DNA of 64,000 nucleotides from Oscillospiraceae bacterium (lineage in GTDB: Bacteria > Bacillota > Clostridia > Oscillospirales > Ruminococcaceae): contig JAITEB010000012.1 of NCBI GenBank assembly GCA_031282245.1, positions 21,977 through 85,976 of the forward strand, written 5' to 3'. The position numbers and the translations under genes were made by a program. The number at the start of each line of letters is the position of its first letter. Position 1 is the stretch's first letter. This document shows, piece after piece, positions 19,468 to 28,132 of the stretch. Below the pieces are notes generated by a model, which had not been told where the DNA came from, did not search any database, and was given only the letters and a program-made list of their open reading frames with translations.

Positions 19468-19941
19468 ATGGCTATCAGAAAAATAGTAACTGAAGAAGAC
19501 GCTGTATTAAGAAAAAAATGCCGTCCTGTGACGGATTTTAACAAAAGGCTTTTCACCCTGCTCGACGACATGAAAGACACGCTTGAATCCGTGGACGGGG
19601 CGGGGCTGGCCGCGCCGCAGGTCGGCGTTCTGCGCCGCGTTTTCATCACAAGGATAGACGGCGAAGTCACAGAGTATATCAACCCGGAAATTCTCGGCGC
19701 GGAGGGAATTCAAACCGTCCCGGAAGGCTGCCTGTCCATCCCGGGCTATTACGGCACTGTGGAACGCCCGCAGAAGCTTACTGTGAAAGCTTTCGACCGC
19801 AATGGGAATGAGTTTGAGAAAAGCGGCGAGGATCTGCTGGCCAAGGCGATCAGCCACGAAAACGACCATCTCAACGGCGTTCTCTACACCGATAAAGCCT
19901 ATGAAGTTCACGAGAGCGGCTCAGAAGAGAAAGAAGAATAA
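19468..19941 (+). CDS. def: Peptide deformylase
   Basis: A 157-residue metalloenzyme that removes the formyl group from new proteins. All three motifs are present: GAGLAAPQVG, EGCLSIPG (metal Cys) and ISHENDHLNG (HExxH). ATG 19468 follows ACGGAGG. It sits directly upstream of fmt, the enzyme that adds the formyl group, with a 4-bp gap. Confidence 0.95.
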   Translation: MAIRKIVTEEDAVLRKKCRPVTDFNKRLFTLLDDMKDTLESVDGAGLAAPQVGVLRRVFITRIDGEVTEYINPEILGAEGIQTVPEGCLSIPGYYGTVERPQKLTVKAFDRNGNEFEKSGEDLLAKAISHENDHLNGVLYTDKAYEVHESGSEEKEE

Positions 19942-19945
19942 CAGC

Positions 19946-20878
19946 ATGAGAATTATTTTTATGGGAACGCCGGATTTTGCTTTGCCTTCTCTCAAAGCGC
20001 TTATTGAGGCCGGGCATGATATAGCCGCCGTTTATACCCAGCCCGACAGGCCTAAAGGCAGGAAGAAGCGGCTTTCGCCGCCGCCGGTGAAAGTCTTTGC
20101 GGAGGGAAGGGGCCTTAAAGTCCTTCAGCCGCCAGGACTGCGCAAACCGGAAGCCGCCGGGGAATTCTCCGCTTTCGGCGCGGAGCTGTGCGTCGTGGCC
20201 GCCTATGGGAAAATTCTGCCGGAAGCTTTTCTGAACGCGCCAAAATTCGGCTGTATCAACGTCCATGCCTCTCTTCTGCCAAAATACAGGGGCGCCGCGC
20301 CCGTTCAGCGGAGCATTATCAACGGCGAGCGGGAAACGGGAATAACGATTATGCACATGTCCGGGGGGCTGGACGAAGGGGATATTATCCTGCAAGAAGC
20401 GACGGCGATCGGACAGGACGAAAACGCGGGAGCGCTTATGGAGCGGCTTGCCTTTTTGGGTGCGGAGACTTTGCTGAAAGCCCTGCCGATGATTGAAGCG
20501 GGCACGGCTCCCAGAATCAGCCAGGAAAGCACGGGAATAAAGCCCAGTTATGCGGCTATGCTTGACAAAAATATGGGCCTGCTTGATTTCAGCGAGAGCG
20601 CGCAGGCGCTTTACTGCATAATCCGGGGCTTGAATCCATGGCCAGCGGCCTATATTGCGCTGGATAACGGCAAATTAAAGATTTATTCCGCGAAATTGCG
20701 CGCGGAGGAACGAACGGATGAAAAACCCGGGGTTCTGCTTGACGAACGGGAATTTCTGGTTTCCTGCGGCGGCGGGACTGTGCTGGAGCTTTTGCGGGTT
20801 CAGGCCGAAGGGAAAAAAATTATTGACGGCGCGGAATTCCTGCGGGGCCGCCGTCTGAAAAAGGGGTATAAATTTTGA
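19946..20878 (+). CDS. fmt: Methionyl-tRNA formyltransferase
   Basis: A 310-residue enzyme that formylates initiator Met-tRNA using 10-formyl-tetrahydrofolate. The start MRIIFMGTPDFALPSL and the catalytic-loop region NVHASLLPKYRGAAPV are typical. ATG 19946 begins 5 nt after the def stop; upstream frame extension lies inside def. Its stop overlaps the rsmB start codon (TTGA). Confidence 0.95.
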   Translation: MRIIFMGTPDFALPSLKALIEAGHDIAAVYTQPDRPKGRKKRLSPPPVKVFAEGRGLKVLQPPGLRKPEAAGEFSAFGAELCVVAAYGKILPEAFLNAPKFGCINVHASLLPKYRGAAPVQRSIINGERETGITIMHMSGGLDEGDIILQEATAIGQDENAGALMERLAFLGAETLLKALPMIEAGTAPRISQESTGIKPSYAAMLDKNMGLLDFSESAQALYCIIRGLNPWPAAYIALDNGKLKIYSAKLRAEERTDEKPGVLLDEREFLVSCGGGTVLELLRVQAEGKKIIDGAEFLRGRRLKKGYKF

Positions 20879-22206
20879 ATGCGCGCAGCAATCCCCGGGC
20901 CGCCGTCGCCGCGGCTTTGGGCGAAATGGAAAACGGAGCTTATTCAAATATAGCGCTTTCCAGACGGCTGAATGCGGGTTCTTATACCCCTGCTGAAAAA
21001 GCCTTTGCCGCGCGGCTTTTCTACGGCGTTATTGAAAGAAAGCTGACGCTTGATTATATTATTGCCAGGCGCGCCGCCAAAAGCCCCGAGCCTCTTGTGA
21101 AGAATATTCTCCGCGCCGCGCTTTACGAGCTTGCCTATATGAATTCTTCCAGAGAATACGCCGTTGTGGACGAAAGCGTCAAGCTCTGCAAGACTTTTGG
21201 AAAAACGTCGGCGGGCAGTTTTGTCAACGCCGTTCTGCGCGGATTTATCAGGGCAGGAAAGCGCGTTGATTTTTCCGGAATCTCTGACAGGCTGGAACGG
21301 CTTTCTGTAGAGTATTCCTGCGGCAGGGACGTTTTAGAAAGCCTGATTGACAGTCTTGGCGAAGAAGAGACCATAAATATTCTGCAAATGACTTTTGGGA
21401 AATCAAGGCAATATATCAGAGCCAATACGATGAAAATATCGCCGAGCGAGCTTTCCCGGCGTCTTTGCGCAGAAGGGATCGCCTGCGAGGAAAATTTCCT
21501 GCCGGGATGTGTCTCAGTGGACGGCTCAATGGTTCTGGAAAGCCTGCAAAGCTTCAGAGAGGGGCTTTTTCATGTGCAGGATTTATCTTCTCAGATTTGC
21601 GCGTCACTTTTTGGGGGCTTGCGAAACAGCCGCATTTTCGACCTGTGCGCGGCTCCCGGCGGCAAAAGCTTCACAATTGCGCAGCTTGCCGAAAATTCTC
21701 AGGTTTTTGCTTTTGACATTCACGATTTTAAAATAAAGCTGATTCGGGAGGGCGCGGAGCGCCTTGGCCTGTCGGACAGGGTTAACGCTTTAATTGGGGA
21801 TGCGGCTGTGTTTAACCCGGAAACAGGCAGGGCGGATGCGGTTTTGTGCGATGTGCCCTGTTCCGGTTTGGGCGTTGCGGCCAAAAAGCCCGAAATCAAG
21901 TACAAATCCAGAAAAGAATATGAAAATTTGCCTGAAATCCAGCTTAAAATACTGAATAATGCGGCACAATATCTTGAAGGCGGCGGTTTGCTGGTTTATT
22001 CAAGCTGCACTCTTCTGAAAAACGAAAATCAGCGCATAACGGAGCGCTTCGAGCGGGAAAACCCGGATTTTCCGCCCTGTGAGCTGCCGGATTATCTGAA
22101 CAGTTGTTTTACAAACGAAAAAAAGAATTCCGCGCTGATTTCGCCGGAGACTTTCGGCAGCGACGGCTTTTATATTTCGGCATGGCGAAAAAAATTTGGA
22201 ATTTAA
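20875..22206 (+). CDS. rsmB: 16S rRNA (cytosine-967-C5) methyltransferase
   Basis: A 443-residue enzyme with an N-terminal NusB-like RNA-binding domain (about residues 1-140) and a C-terminal SAM methyltransferase domain. The SAM motif is DLCAAPGGKSF; the two active-site Cys are in CDVPCSGLG and YSSCTL. The start is TTG 20875, overlapping the fmt stop, with AGGGG 9-13 nt upstream. Confidence 0.93.
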   Translation: MNARSNPRAAVAAALGEMENGAYSNIALSRRLNAGSYTPAEKAFAARLFYGVIERKLTLDYIIARRAAKSPEPLVKNILRAALYELAYMNSSREYAVVDESVKLCKTFGKTSAGSFVNAVLRGFIRAGKRVDFSGISDRLERLSVEYSCGRDVLESLIDSLGEEETINILQMTFGKSRQYIRANTMKISPSELSRRLCAEGIACEENFLPGCVSVDGSMVLESLQSFREGLFHVQDLSSQICASLFGGLRNSRIFDLCAAPGGKSFTIAQLAENSQVFAFDIHDFKIKLIREGAERLGLSDRVNALIGDAAVFNPETGRADAVLCDVPCSGLGVAAKKPEIKYKSRKEYENLPEIQLKILNNAAQYLEGGGLLVYSSCTLLKNENQRITERFERENPDFPPCELPDYLNSCFTNEKKNSALISPETFGSDGFYISAWRKKFGI

Positions 22207-22215
22207 GAGGCTCAG

Positions 22216-23301
22216 ATGAAAACAGATATAAAGTCCTTTCTGCCTGAAGAATTGGAGCGGGAAATAACTGCCGCCGGACAGCCGAAATACCGCGCAAAAC
22301 AGGTCTTCAACTGGCTTCACGTCAAAAACGCCGGCGATTTTTCCCAAATGACGAACCTCCCCGGGGATTTAATCCGGGTTTTAGATAAAAATTTTTATAT
22401 TTTACCAATAAAAATTAAAAAAAAGCTTGTATCTTCTATAGATAATACGGTAAAATTTCTATGTGAGTATGACGACGGCCAAACGTCCGAAGCCGTCTTT
22501 ATGCAATATCATTACGGAAACAGCCTGTGTATTTCAAGCCAGATCGGCTGCAAAATGGGCTGCGCTTTCTGCGCTTCAACTTTGGCGGGTTTTGCAAGAA
22601 ATCTCCGCGCTTCGGAAATGCTTGCCCAGATAAGCGTAATTGAGGCCGCGGCAAATTCCAAAATAAGCCGTGTTGTGCTGATGGGCATCGGCGAACCGCT
22701 TGATAACTTTGAAAATGTGCTGCGTTTTTTGCGGCTTGTTTCCTGTCCGGAAGGCAGAAATCTAAGCGGCAGGAATATTACCCTTTCAACCTGCGGTATT
22801 GCCGACAAAATCTACGAGCTGGCGGAATACAGGCTGGGGATAACGCTTGCTGTCTCGCTTCACGCCCCGGACAACGCGCTGCGAAGCCGGATTATGCCCG
22901 TCAACAGGCGCTGGCCGCTTGAAGAGGTCATAAAGGCGGCGAAGTACTACGCGAATAAAACCGGGCGAAGGGCGACTTACGAATACGCGCTTATCAGGGG
23001 TGAAAACGACGGCGCCGATCAAGCGCGGCGGCTTGCGGGGCTTCTGCGGGGGAGTCTTTGCCATGTCAATTTGATTCCGGTCAACGAAGTCAAAGAGCGC
23101 GGTTTTAAAAGCGCGGCGCGCCAGGGCGTTCTGGCTTTCGCGGCCGAGCTTGAAAAAAACGGAATAGCCGTCACAATCCGCCGCAGCCTTGGGCAGGACA
23201 TAAACGCCGCCTGCGGGCAGCTGCGGCGCGAAGAACTGCAGCTTGCGGACCGCTGTTCGCCCGCGCATACGCGGGATGGCCGGAGCGCGCAAAATCTTTA
23301 A
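22216..23301 (+). CDS. rlmN: Dual-specificity 23S rRNA / tRNA adenine-C2 methyltransferase
   Basis: A 361-residue radical SAM enzyme that methylates C2 of A2503 in 23S rRNA and A37 in tRNA. The iron-sulfur Cys are 112, 116 and 119 (GCKMGCAFCAS); the C-terminal methyl-accepting Cys is in INAACGQL. The last ~20 residues after that are a short basic extension. It starts 9 bp after rsmB. Confidence 0.94.
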   Translation: MKTDIKSFLPEELEREITAAGQPKYRAKQVFNWLHVKNAGDFSQMTNLPGDLIRVLDKNFYILPIKIKKKLVSSIDNTVKFLCEYDDGQTSEAVFMQYHYGNSLCISSQIGCKMGCAFCASTLAGFARNLRASEMLAQISVIEAAANSKISRVVLMGIGEPLDNFENVLRFLRLVSCPEGRNLSGRNITLSTCGIADKIYELAEYRLGITLAVSLHAPDNALRSRIMPVNRRWPLEEVIKAAKYYANKTGRRATYEYALIRGENDGADQARRLAGLLRGSLCHVNLIPVNEVKERGFKSAARQGVLAFAAELEKNGIAVTIRRSLGQDINAACGQLRREELQLADRCSPAHTRDGRSAQNL

Positions 23302-23363
23302 ATCTTTCAAGCAAAACGCGATAAAAACATAAAAAATAATAAAATCAGAAAGGATGCAGGACG

Positions 23364-24104
23364 TTGATTCAAATTTTCGGCAAAACAGAAAAGGGTCCTG
23401 TAAGGCAAACAAATGAAGATACTTTCCGGATTGCCCGGCTTTCACCAGAAAGCCATCTTGCGATTGTCTGCGACGGAATGGGCGGCGAAAACGGCGGCGA
23501 AGTGGCCAGCTCCATGGCGGCGGACATAATTGAGAAAGCCGTAAAAAACGGCTTCCGGCAGGGTATGCCCCTGGACGAAATCAAAAGTCTTCTTGTTTCA
23601 GCCGTCGAGGAAGCCAACTCGGCCGTGTACTCAAGGTCACAGGCGGATAAAGGGCTTAGCGGCATGGGCACAACCGTTGTGGCCGCCGTGATTTCAAGCG
23701 GCCTTGCGTGTATAGCAAGCGCGGGCGACAGCCGGGCGTACTTAATAAGCGGCGGGGAAATCCGGCAGGTAACCAGGGATCACTCTGTCGTCCAGATTTA
23801 TTACGAGCAGGGCAAAATTACTGAGGACGAGATTATGACCCACCCCGAAAGGCACTATATAACCCGCGCGCTTGGGGTGGACTGGTATATCGAAACGGAT
23901 ATAAACGAGCTTGCGCTGAAAAGCGGCGACAAACTGCTGATTTGCTCCGATGGTCTTAGCGGATTTCTCCGAAAGGAGGAAATACTGGCCTGCATAGCGG
24001 TTTCTGCAAGCCAGTTCGCCCCGGAAAGCCTTATTTTCAGGGCGCTGGACAGGCGGAGCACTGATAATATAACCGTCGTGCTGGCGGATGTTGTGTCCGC
24101 GTAG
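23364..24104 (+). CDS. prpC: PP2C-type Ser/Thr protein phosphatase
   Basis: A 246-residue PPM-family phosphatase that reverses phosphorylation by the PASTA kinase encoded next door. Metal-binding Asp residues are visible in TNEDTF, CDGMGGENGG, LICSDGLSGF and STDNITVV. The start is TTG 23364 after AAAGGATG. The order prpC-pknB-rsgA is conserved across Bacillota. Confidence 0.92.
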   Translation: MIQIFGKTEKGPVRQTNEDTFRIARLSPESHLAIVCDGMGGENGGEVASSMAADIIEKAVKNGFRQGMPLDEIKSLLVSAVEEANSAVYSRSQADKGLSGMGTTVVAAVISSGLACIASAGDSRAYLISGGEIRQVTRDHSVVQIYYEQGKITEDEIMTHPERHYITRALGVDWYIETDINELALKSGDKLLICSDGLSGFLRKEEILACIAVSASQFAPESLIFRALDRRSTDNITVVLADVVSA

Positions 24105-24198
24105 GGGGGCGCGCGCTGAGTTCGCCCTTGAAGAAAAATGCGCGTTAATTTTAGATAGAGATTTACTACAGCAAAATTGATGGAGGCTGAACCACACA

Positions 24199-26208
24199 AT
24201 GTTAGATAAATATTTAGGCAGAAAGCTTGACAGACGCTATGAGATTCTGGAGCTTATCGGCGCCGGGGGAATGGCGAACGTTTATAAAGCCCTTGATATA
24301 CACGAGGACAAAATCGTTGCGGTGAAGATCCTGCGCGACGAGTTTTTGAGCAACGATGAATTTGTCAAGCGCTTTAAAGACGAGTTCAAGGCGATAGCCG
24401 TCCTGTCGCATCCCAATATTGTCAAAGTCTATGATATAAGCTTTTCTGAGAAAATCCAGTTTATCGTGATGGAGTATGTCAACGGCATTACCCTCAAAGA
24501 ATATATCGCCCAGGAAGGGCGCATTGGCTGGAAAGACGTCGTGCACTACTCCAAAGAAGCGCTGCGCGCGCTTCAGCACGCCCACGACAAGGGGATCGTC
24601 CACAGGGACATCAAGCCGCACAATATTATGATTCTGGCCGACGGCTCCATCAAGGTGATGGACTTCGGCATTGCGCGCTTTGCCCGCAGCGAGCCGAAAA
24701 CCGTCACAAACAGGGCTTTGGGTTCTGTGCACTATATCAGTCCGGAACAGGCGCGCGGCGAAATTACCGACGAGCGCACGGATATTTATTCCGTCGGCGT
24801 GATGATGTTCGAGATGCTAACAGGGGAGCTGCCCTTTGACGCGGCGGATTCCGTTGCTGTGGCAATAAAACAGATTTCCGAAAGGCCGAAGCGCCCGCGG
24901 GAAATTAATCCCAATATCCCCGAGGGCTTGGAGGAAATTGTTGCCAAGGCCATGCAAAAGGACGTTTCGCGGCGCTATCACACGGCTTCGGAGATGCTCA
25001 AAGACCTGGAGGAATTCCGCAAGAATCCCAATATACGCTTTGACCACCGCTATCCCGCCGACGTGCGCCCCGCCATGTATTACGACGCGATAGTGAAAAA
25101 GTCCAAACAAAAGCAAACGGAGGAAAAGCCGCGCCCCATTCCCGGCTCGCAGAAGCAGCGCCGCAAAAAAGAATATGATGACGAAGAGGCAAAGTCCGCC
25201 GTTATGCCGATTATGACGGGTGTCGCGCTGGCTTTCGTGCTTGCCGCCGTGGTTTTCGTGTTTTATTATTTTGTTATTAACAACCCGATCAAACGCGTCC
25301 CGTCGCATCCTTTGGCAAATTTTGTCGGGCTTCCCTATGAAAACGTCGCTAATTCGGGGGTTTACGGCTATAAGTTTGTTATTGTCGAGCAGCAGAAGAG
25401 CAAAGAATATTCCGAAGGCAAAATCTACAAACAGGATCCGGAGCCTGGAAAAGAAGTTAAAGACGGCTCCGAAGTCCGGGTATGGGTAAGCACGGGAATA
25501 GACAGGCTCAGCGTCCCGGAGCTTTCCAACCTGGCCGAAAACGACGCAAGGACTATCCTGCGGAACATGAATCTTTATAACGTCGCGTCCCAGTCGGAGT
25601 TCAGCGAAAGTGTTGAAGAGGGTAAAGTTATCCGGACAGACCCGGCTTTTGGGGTTCCTGTTGAGGAATCCAGCCGGATTACATTGTATGTCAGCAAAGG
25701 CCCGGAAATCCATAAAGTCAAAGTCCCGGATTTGGCTGACCTGATGGAAGACGCGGTGCGGGAAAAACTGGCCGAAAGCAAGCTGCAGATGGGAACCATC
25801 ACCCCGGAGGGCAGCGATAAGCCCAAGGGAACTGTTATAGGCCAGGATCCGCCCGCCGATACCGAAGTGGACGAAGGCGCCGTAATCAATATTATCACAA
25901 GCAGCGGCGAACCGCCAAAACCGGCCGCTATCGGCTGGTCGATGCCGATAAGTCTGCCTGCGCTTGATATGACCGCAACCCTTACTGTCAAGCTGAACGG
26001 CGAGACAGTCAACGAAACCCGGATAAACCTTCTGGCCAATTCGCCTTATGACCAGTATCTTGAAATCCGGGAGGGCGACATAATCGAAGTGCTGATAAAC
26101 GGCGACCAGTTCAAAGTGTACAACGTCATCCCCGGCGGCCAATACGGCATACAAACCTCTTTGATAGTCAACAACAAAGACGCTTTTGAAGCCCGTTATG
26201 GCAGATAA
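24199..26208 (+). CDS. pknB: PASTA-domain Ser/Thr protein kinase
   Basis: A 669-residue membrane kinase (PrkC/Stk type) linking peptidoglycan state to growth control. The cytoplasmic kinase domain (about residues 14-275) has GAGGMA, the ATP Lys 43, the catalytic Asp 137 (HRDIKPHN) and DFG at 155-157. A basic linker and one membrane helix (about 337-361) follow. Three PASTA repeats (about 370-432, 436-501, 506-569) lie outside. A ~95-residue beta-rich C-terminal region after the PASTA repeats is not one I recognise. Its end overlaps rsgA by 11 bp. Confidence 0.94.
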   Translation: MLDKYLGRKLDRRYEILELIGAGGMANVYKALDIHEDKIVAVKILRDEFLSNDEFVKRFKDEFKAIAVLSHPNIVKVYDISFSEKIQFIVMEYVNGITLKEYIAQEGRIGWKDVVHYSKEALRALQHAHDKGIVHRDIKPHNIMILADGSIKVMDFGIARFARSEPKTVTNRALGSVHYISPEQARGEITDERTDIYSVGVMMFEMLTGELPFDAADSVAVAIKQISERPKRPREINPNIPEGLEEIVAKAMQKDVSRRYHTASEMLKDLEEFRKNPNIRFDHRYPADVRPAMYYDAIVKKSKQKQTEEKPRPIPGSQKQRRKKEYDDEEAKSAVMPIMTGVALAFVLAAVVFVFYYFVINNPIKRVPSHPLANFVGLPYENVANSGVYGYKFVIVEQQKSKEYSEGKIYKQDPEPGKEVKDGSEVRVWVSTGIDRLSVPELSNLAENDARTILRNMNLYNVASQSEFSESVEEGKVIRTDPAFGVPVEESSRITLYVSKGPEIHKVKVPDLADLMEDAVREKLAESKLQMGTITPEGSDKPKGTVIGQDPPADTEVDEGAVINIITSSGEPPKPAAIGWSMPISLPALDMTATLTVKLNGETVNETRINLLANSPYDQYLEIREGDIIEVLINGDQFKVYNVIPGGQYGIQTSLIVNNKDAFEARYGR

Positions 26209-27091
26209 GGGCGCAGTAAGCGGGCGTATCCTGCGCGGCGTCGGCGGCTTTTACTATGTTGCCGCAGGGGGCGAAACGATAGAAGCAAAGCCCCGCGGGA
26301 TTTTCCGCAAAACCGGCTTTAAGCCCCTTGCGGGGGATTTCTGCCGGCTTTCAATAAATGAGGACGGAAAAGGCATAATAGAAAGCGTCGGCGAGCGCAG
26401 GAATTTTTTTCTGCGTCCGCCCGTCGCCAATTTGGACAGGATATGTTTTGTCGTTTCGACCTGCGAACCCGCGCCGAATTTCCAGGCGCTCGACGGGCTG
26501 ATCGCCGTCGCCGAGCGCAAAAAGACAGAGCCGTTTATTATAATTACCAAGACGGACCTGAAGCCCGGCGGGGAAATACTGGAGCTTTATAAAAACGCGG
26601 GCTTTGAGACCTATGCTGCGGATTACCGGAATCCCGAAAGCATAGCCGCGATAAAATCCGCGTTAAGCGGGAAAGTCAGCGCTTTTTGCGGCAATTCCGG
26701 CGCGGGAAAGTCCACGCTTCTCAATGCCCTTGACGCTTCCCTCGGGCTTGCCACCGCCGGGATAAGCCGGAAACTGGGCAGGGGAAAGCACACCACGCGG
26801 GAAGCCCGCCTTTATCCTTTCGAGGGCGGCTATATTGCCGACACGCCCGGTTTTTCCCGGATAGAGCCAGGCCAGGATGAGCTTATTTTAAAAGACGAGC
26901 TGCAATATTGCTTCAGGGAATTTGCGCCGTATATCGGGAAATGCCGCTTTTCCGGCTGTCTTCACAAGGCCGGGAAAGGCTGCGCGGTGCTTGGCGCGCT
27001 GGAAGCGGGGGAGATCTCTTCTTCGCGCTACAAAAGCTATTTTGCCATGCTGTGCGAATCCGAGCGGATAAAGGCCTGGGAGCGCAGATAA
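26198..27091 (+). CDS. rsgA: Ribosome small-subunit GTPase RsgA
   Basis: A ~297-residue circularly permuted GTPase for 30S maturation. It has an N-terminal OB fold, then the G motifs in permuted order: TKTD (G4), GNSGAGKSTLL (G1) and ADTPGFS (G3). The C-terminal zinc site is CRFSGCLH with a further Cys. ATG 26198 overlaps the pknB end; there is no obvious separate ribosome site, which suggests coupling. In B. subtilis rpe and thiN follow; here they do not. Confidence 0.92.
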   Translation: MADKGAVSGRILRGVGGFYYVAAGGETIEAKPRGIFRKTGFKPLAGDFCRLSINEDGKGIIESVGERRNFFLRPPVANLDRICFVVSTCEPAPNFQALDGLIAVAERKKTEPFIIITKTDLKPGGEILELYKNAGFETYAADYRNPESIAAIKSALSGKVSAFCGNSGAGKSTLLNALDASLGLATAGISRKLGRGKHTTREARLYPFEGGYIADTPGFSRIEPGQDELILKDELQYCFREFAPYIGKCRFSGCLHKAGKGCAVLGALEAGEISSSRYKSYFAMLCESERIKAWERR

Positions 27092-27191
27092 AAATGCCGG
27101 TCACTGTTTGAATCCTGCGAATACCGGCCGTTATGCCTTTTTTTCAACAGGCGATTCGCATTAATTTTTTATCCAAAAGGACTGAACCATA

Positions 27192-27662
27192 ATGAAAAAA
27201 ATACTTTTTGTCTGTGAAGGCAACACCTGTCGCAGCCCCATGGCAAAAGCGCTGTGCGACAAACATCTCAAAGAGAGCGGCCTTGACGGGCTGTATTCCT
27301 GCGACAGCGCCGGAACCGGGGCTTACCCCGGCGAACCCGCCCACGAAAAAGCAATCGCGGTTATGCGCGAAATCGGGATCGACATCACTGGCCACAGGAC
27401 AAAAAAGCTGACCCCCTCGCTTCTTTCGGAGGCCGACATGGTTTTCACAATGACGCCCGCTCTCCAGTTTCTTATTGCGGAAGCTTTCCCGGAAAAAGCC
27501 GAAAAAGTTTCTGTTATAGGCAAGTCAATCGACGACCCCTACGGCAAGGCTATTGGGGCATACAGAGACTGCCGCGACACCCTGGACGGGCATATCCAGA
27601 ACATTGCCGCGCTTATTCGTCAGGAATTGAGCGGAAAAGGCTATCCGGTCAATGGATTTTAA
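27192..27662 (+). CDS. Low-molecular-weight phosphatase, YwlE-like protein-arginine phosphatase
   Basis: A 156-residue phosphatase. The P-loop is CEGNTCRS with nucleophile Cys 8 and Arg 14; the general acid is in the DDPYG loop. In B. subtilis YwlE a Thr inside the loop (CTGNTCR) gives preference for phospho-arginine over phospho-tyrosine, and that Thr is present here (Thr 12). Arginine phosphatase is therefore the better call; the Glu after Cys 8 in place of Thr is unusual. No McsB kinase is in the window. It overlaps rimI by 11 bp. Confidence 0.8.
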   Translation: MKKILFVCEGNTCRSPMAKALCDKHLKESGLDGLYSCDSAGTGAYPGEPAHEKAIAVMREIGIDITGHRTKKLTPSLLSEADMVFTMTPALQFLIAEAFPEKAEKVSVIGKSIDDPYGKAIGAYRDCRDTLDGHIQNIAALIRQELSGKGYPVNGF

Positions 27663-28092
27663 TATTGAGCCTATGCGCCGGGAACACATCCCCGCTCTGG
27701 CCGGGCTGGAAAAGCTCTGCTTTTCGGAGCCGTGGAGCGAGAAGGCAATTGCCAGCCAGCTGTCCAATAAAGACGCAAAGGTTTTTGTCGCTCAGAACGG
27801 GGGGCTTCCTCTCGCTTATGCCGGAATGTACAGTGCCCTTGACGAAGGGTATATAAGCAATGTCTGCACGCACCCGCTTTTCAGAGGGAAAGGCATTGCC
27901 TCCGCTCTTATGGCTGTGCTGATAGACTACAGCCGCGCAAAAGGGCTGGATTTTCTCAGCCTTGAGGTTCGCGTTTCAAACCGGGACGCGATTTCTCTGT
28001 ATAAAAAATATGGGTTTCTTGTTATAGGCAGGCGCAAAAGCTTTTACGCCAAGCCGACCGAAGACGCCTATATAATGACGTTTTATTTATAA
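27652..28092 (+). CDS. rimI: Ribosomal protein S18 alanine N-acetyltransferase (RimI family)
   Basis: A 146-residue GNAT acetyltransferase. The acetyl-CoA loop is FRGKGIASALM and the late motif is NRDAISLYKKYGF, both typical of RimI. RimI acetylates the N-terminal Ala of S18, though clostridial paralogs may have other targets. The start overlaps the phosphatase gene upstream. Confidence 0.85.
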   Translation: MDFNIEPMRREHIPALAGLEKLCFSEPWSEKAIASQLSNKDAKVFVAQNGGLPLAYAGMYSALDEGYISNVCTHPLFRGKGIASALMAVLIDYSRAKGLDFLSLEVRVSNRDAISLYKKYGFLVIGRRKSFYAKPTEDAYIMTFYL

Positions 28093-28132
28093 AAAATATT
28101 GATTTGAATATAAAAAACCGGGGTTTTTTATC

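Noticed and set aside
24817..26154. Long open frame on the minus strand opposite pknB (about 445 codons)
   Set aside because: It lies wholly antisense to a clear PASTA kinase gene, has no ribosome site and its translation is His/Arg/Phe-rich with no family pattern.
27096..27130. GCCGGT/ACCGGC repeat after rsgA as a terminator
   Set aside because: The 6-bp stem has a long unpaired loop and the genes downstream appear to be co-oriented without a needed break.
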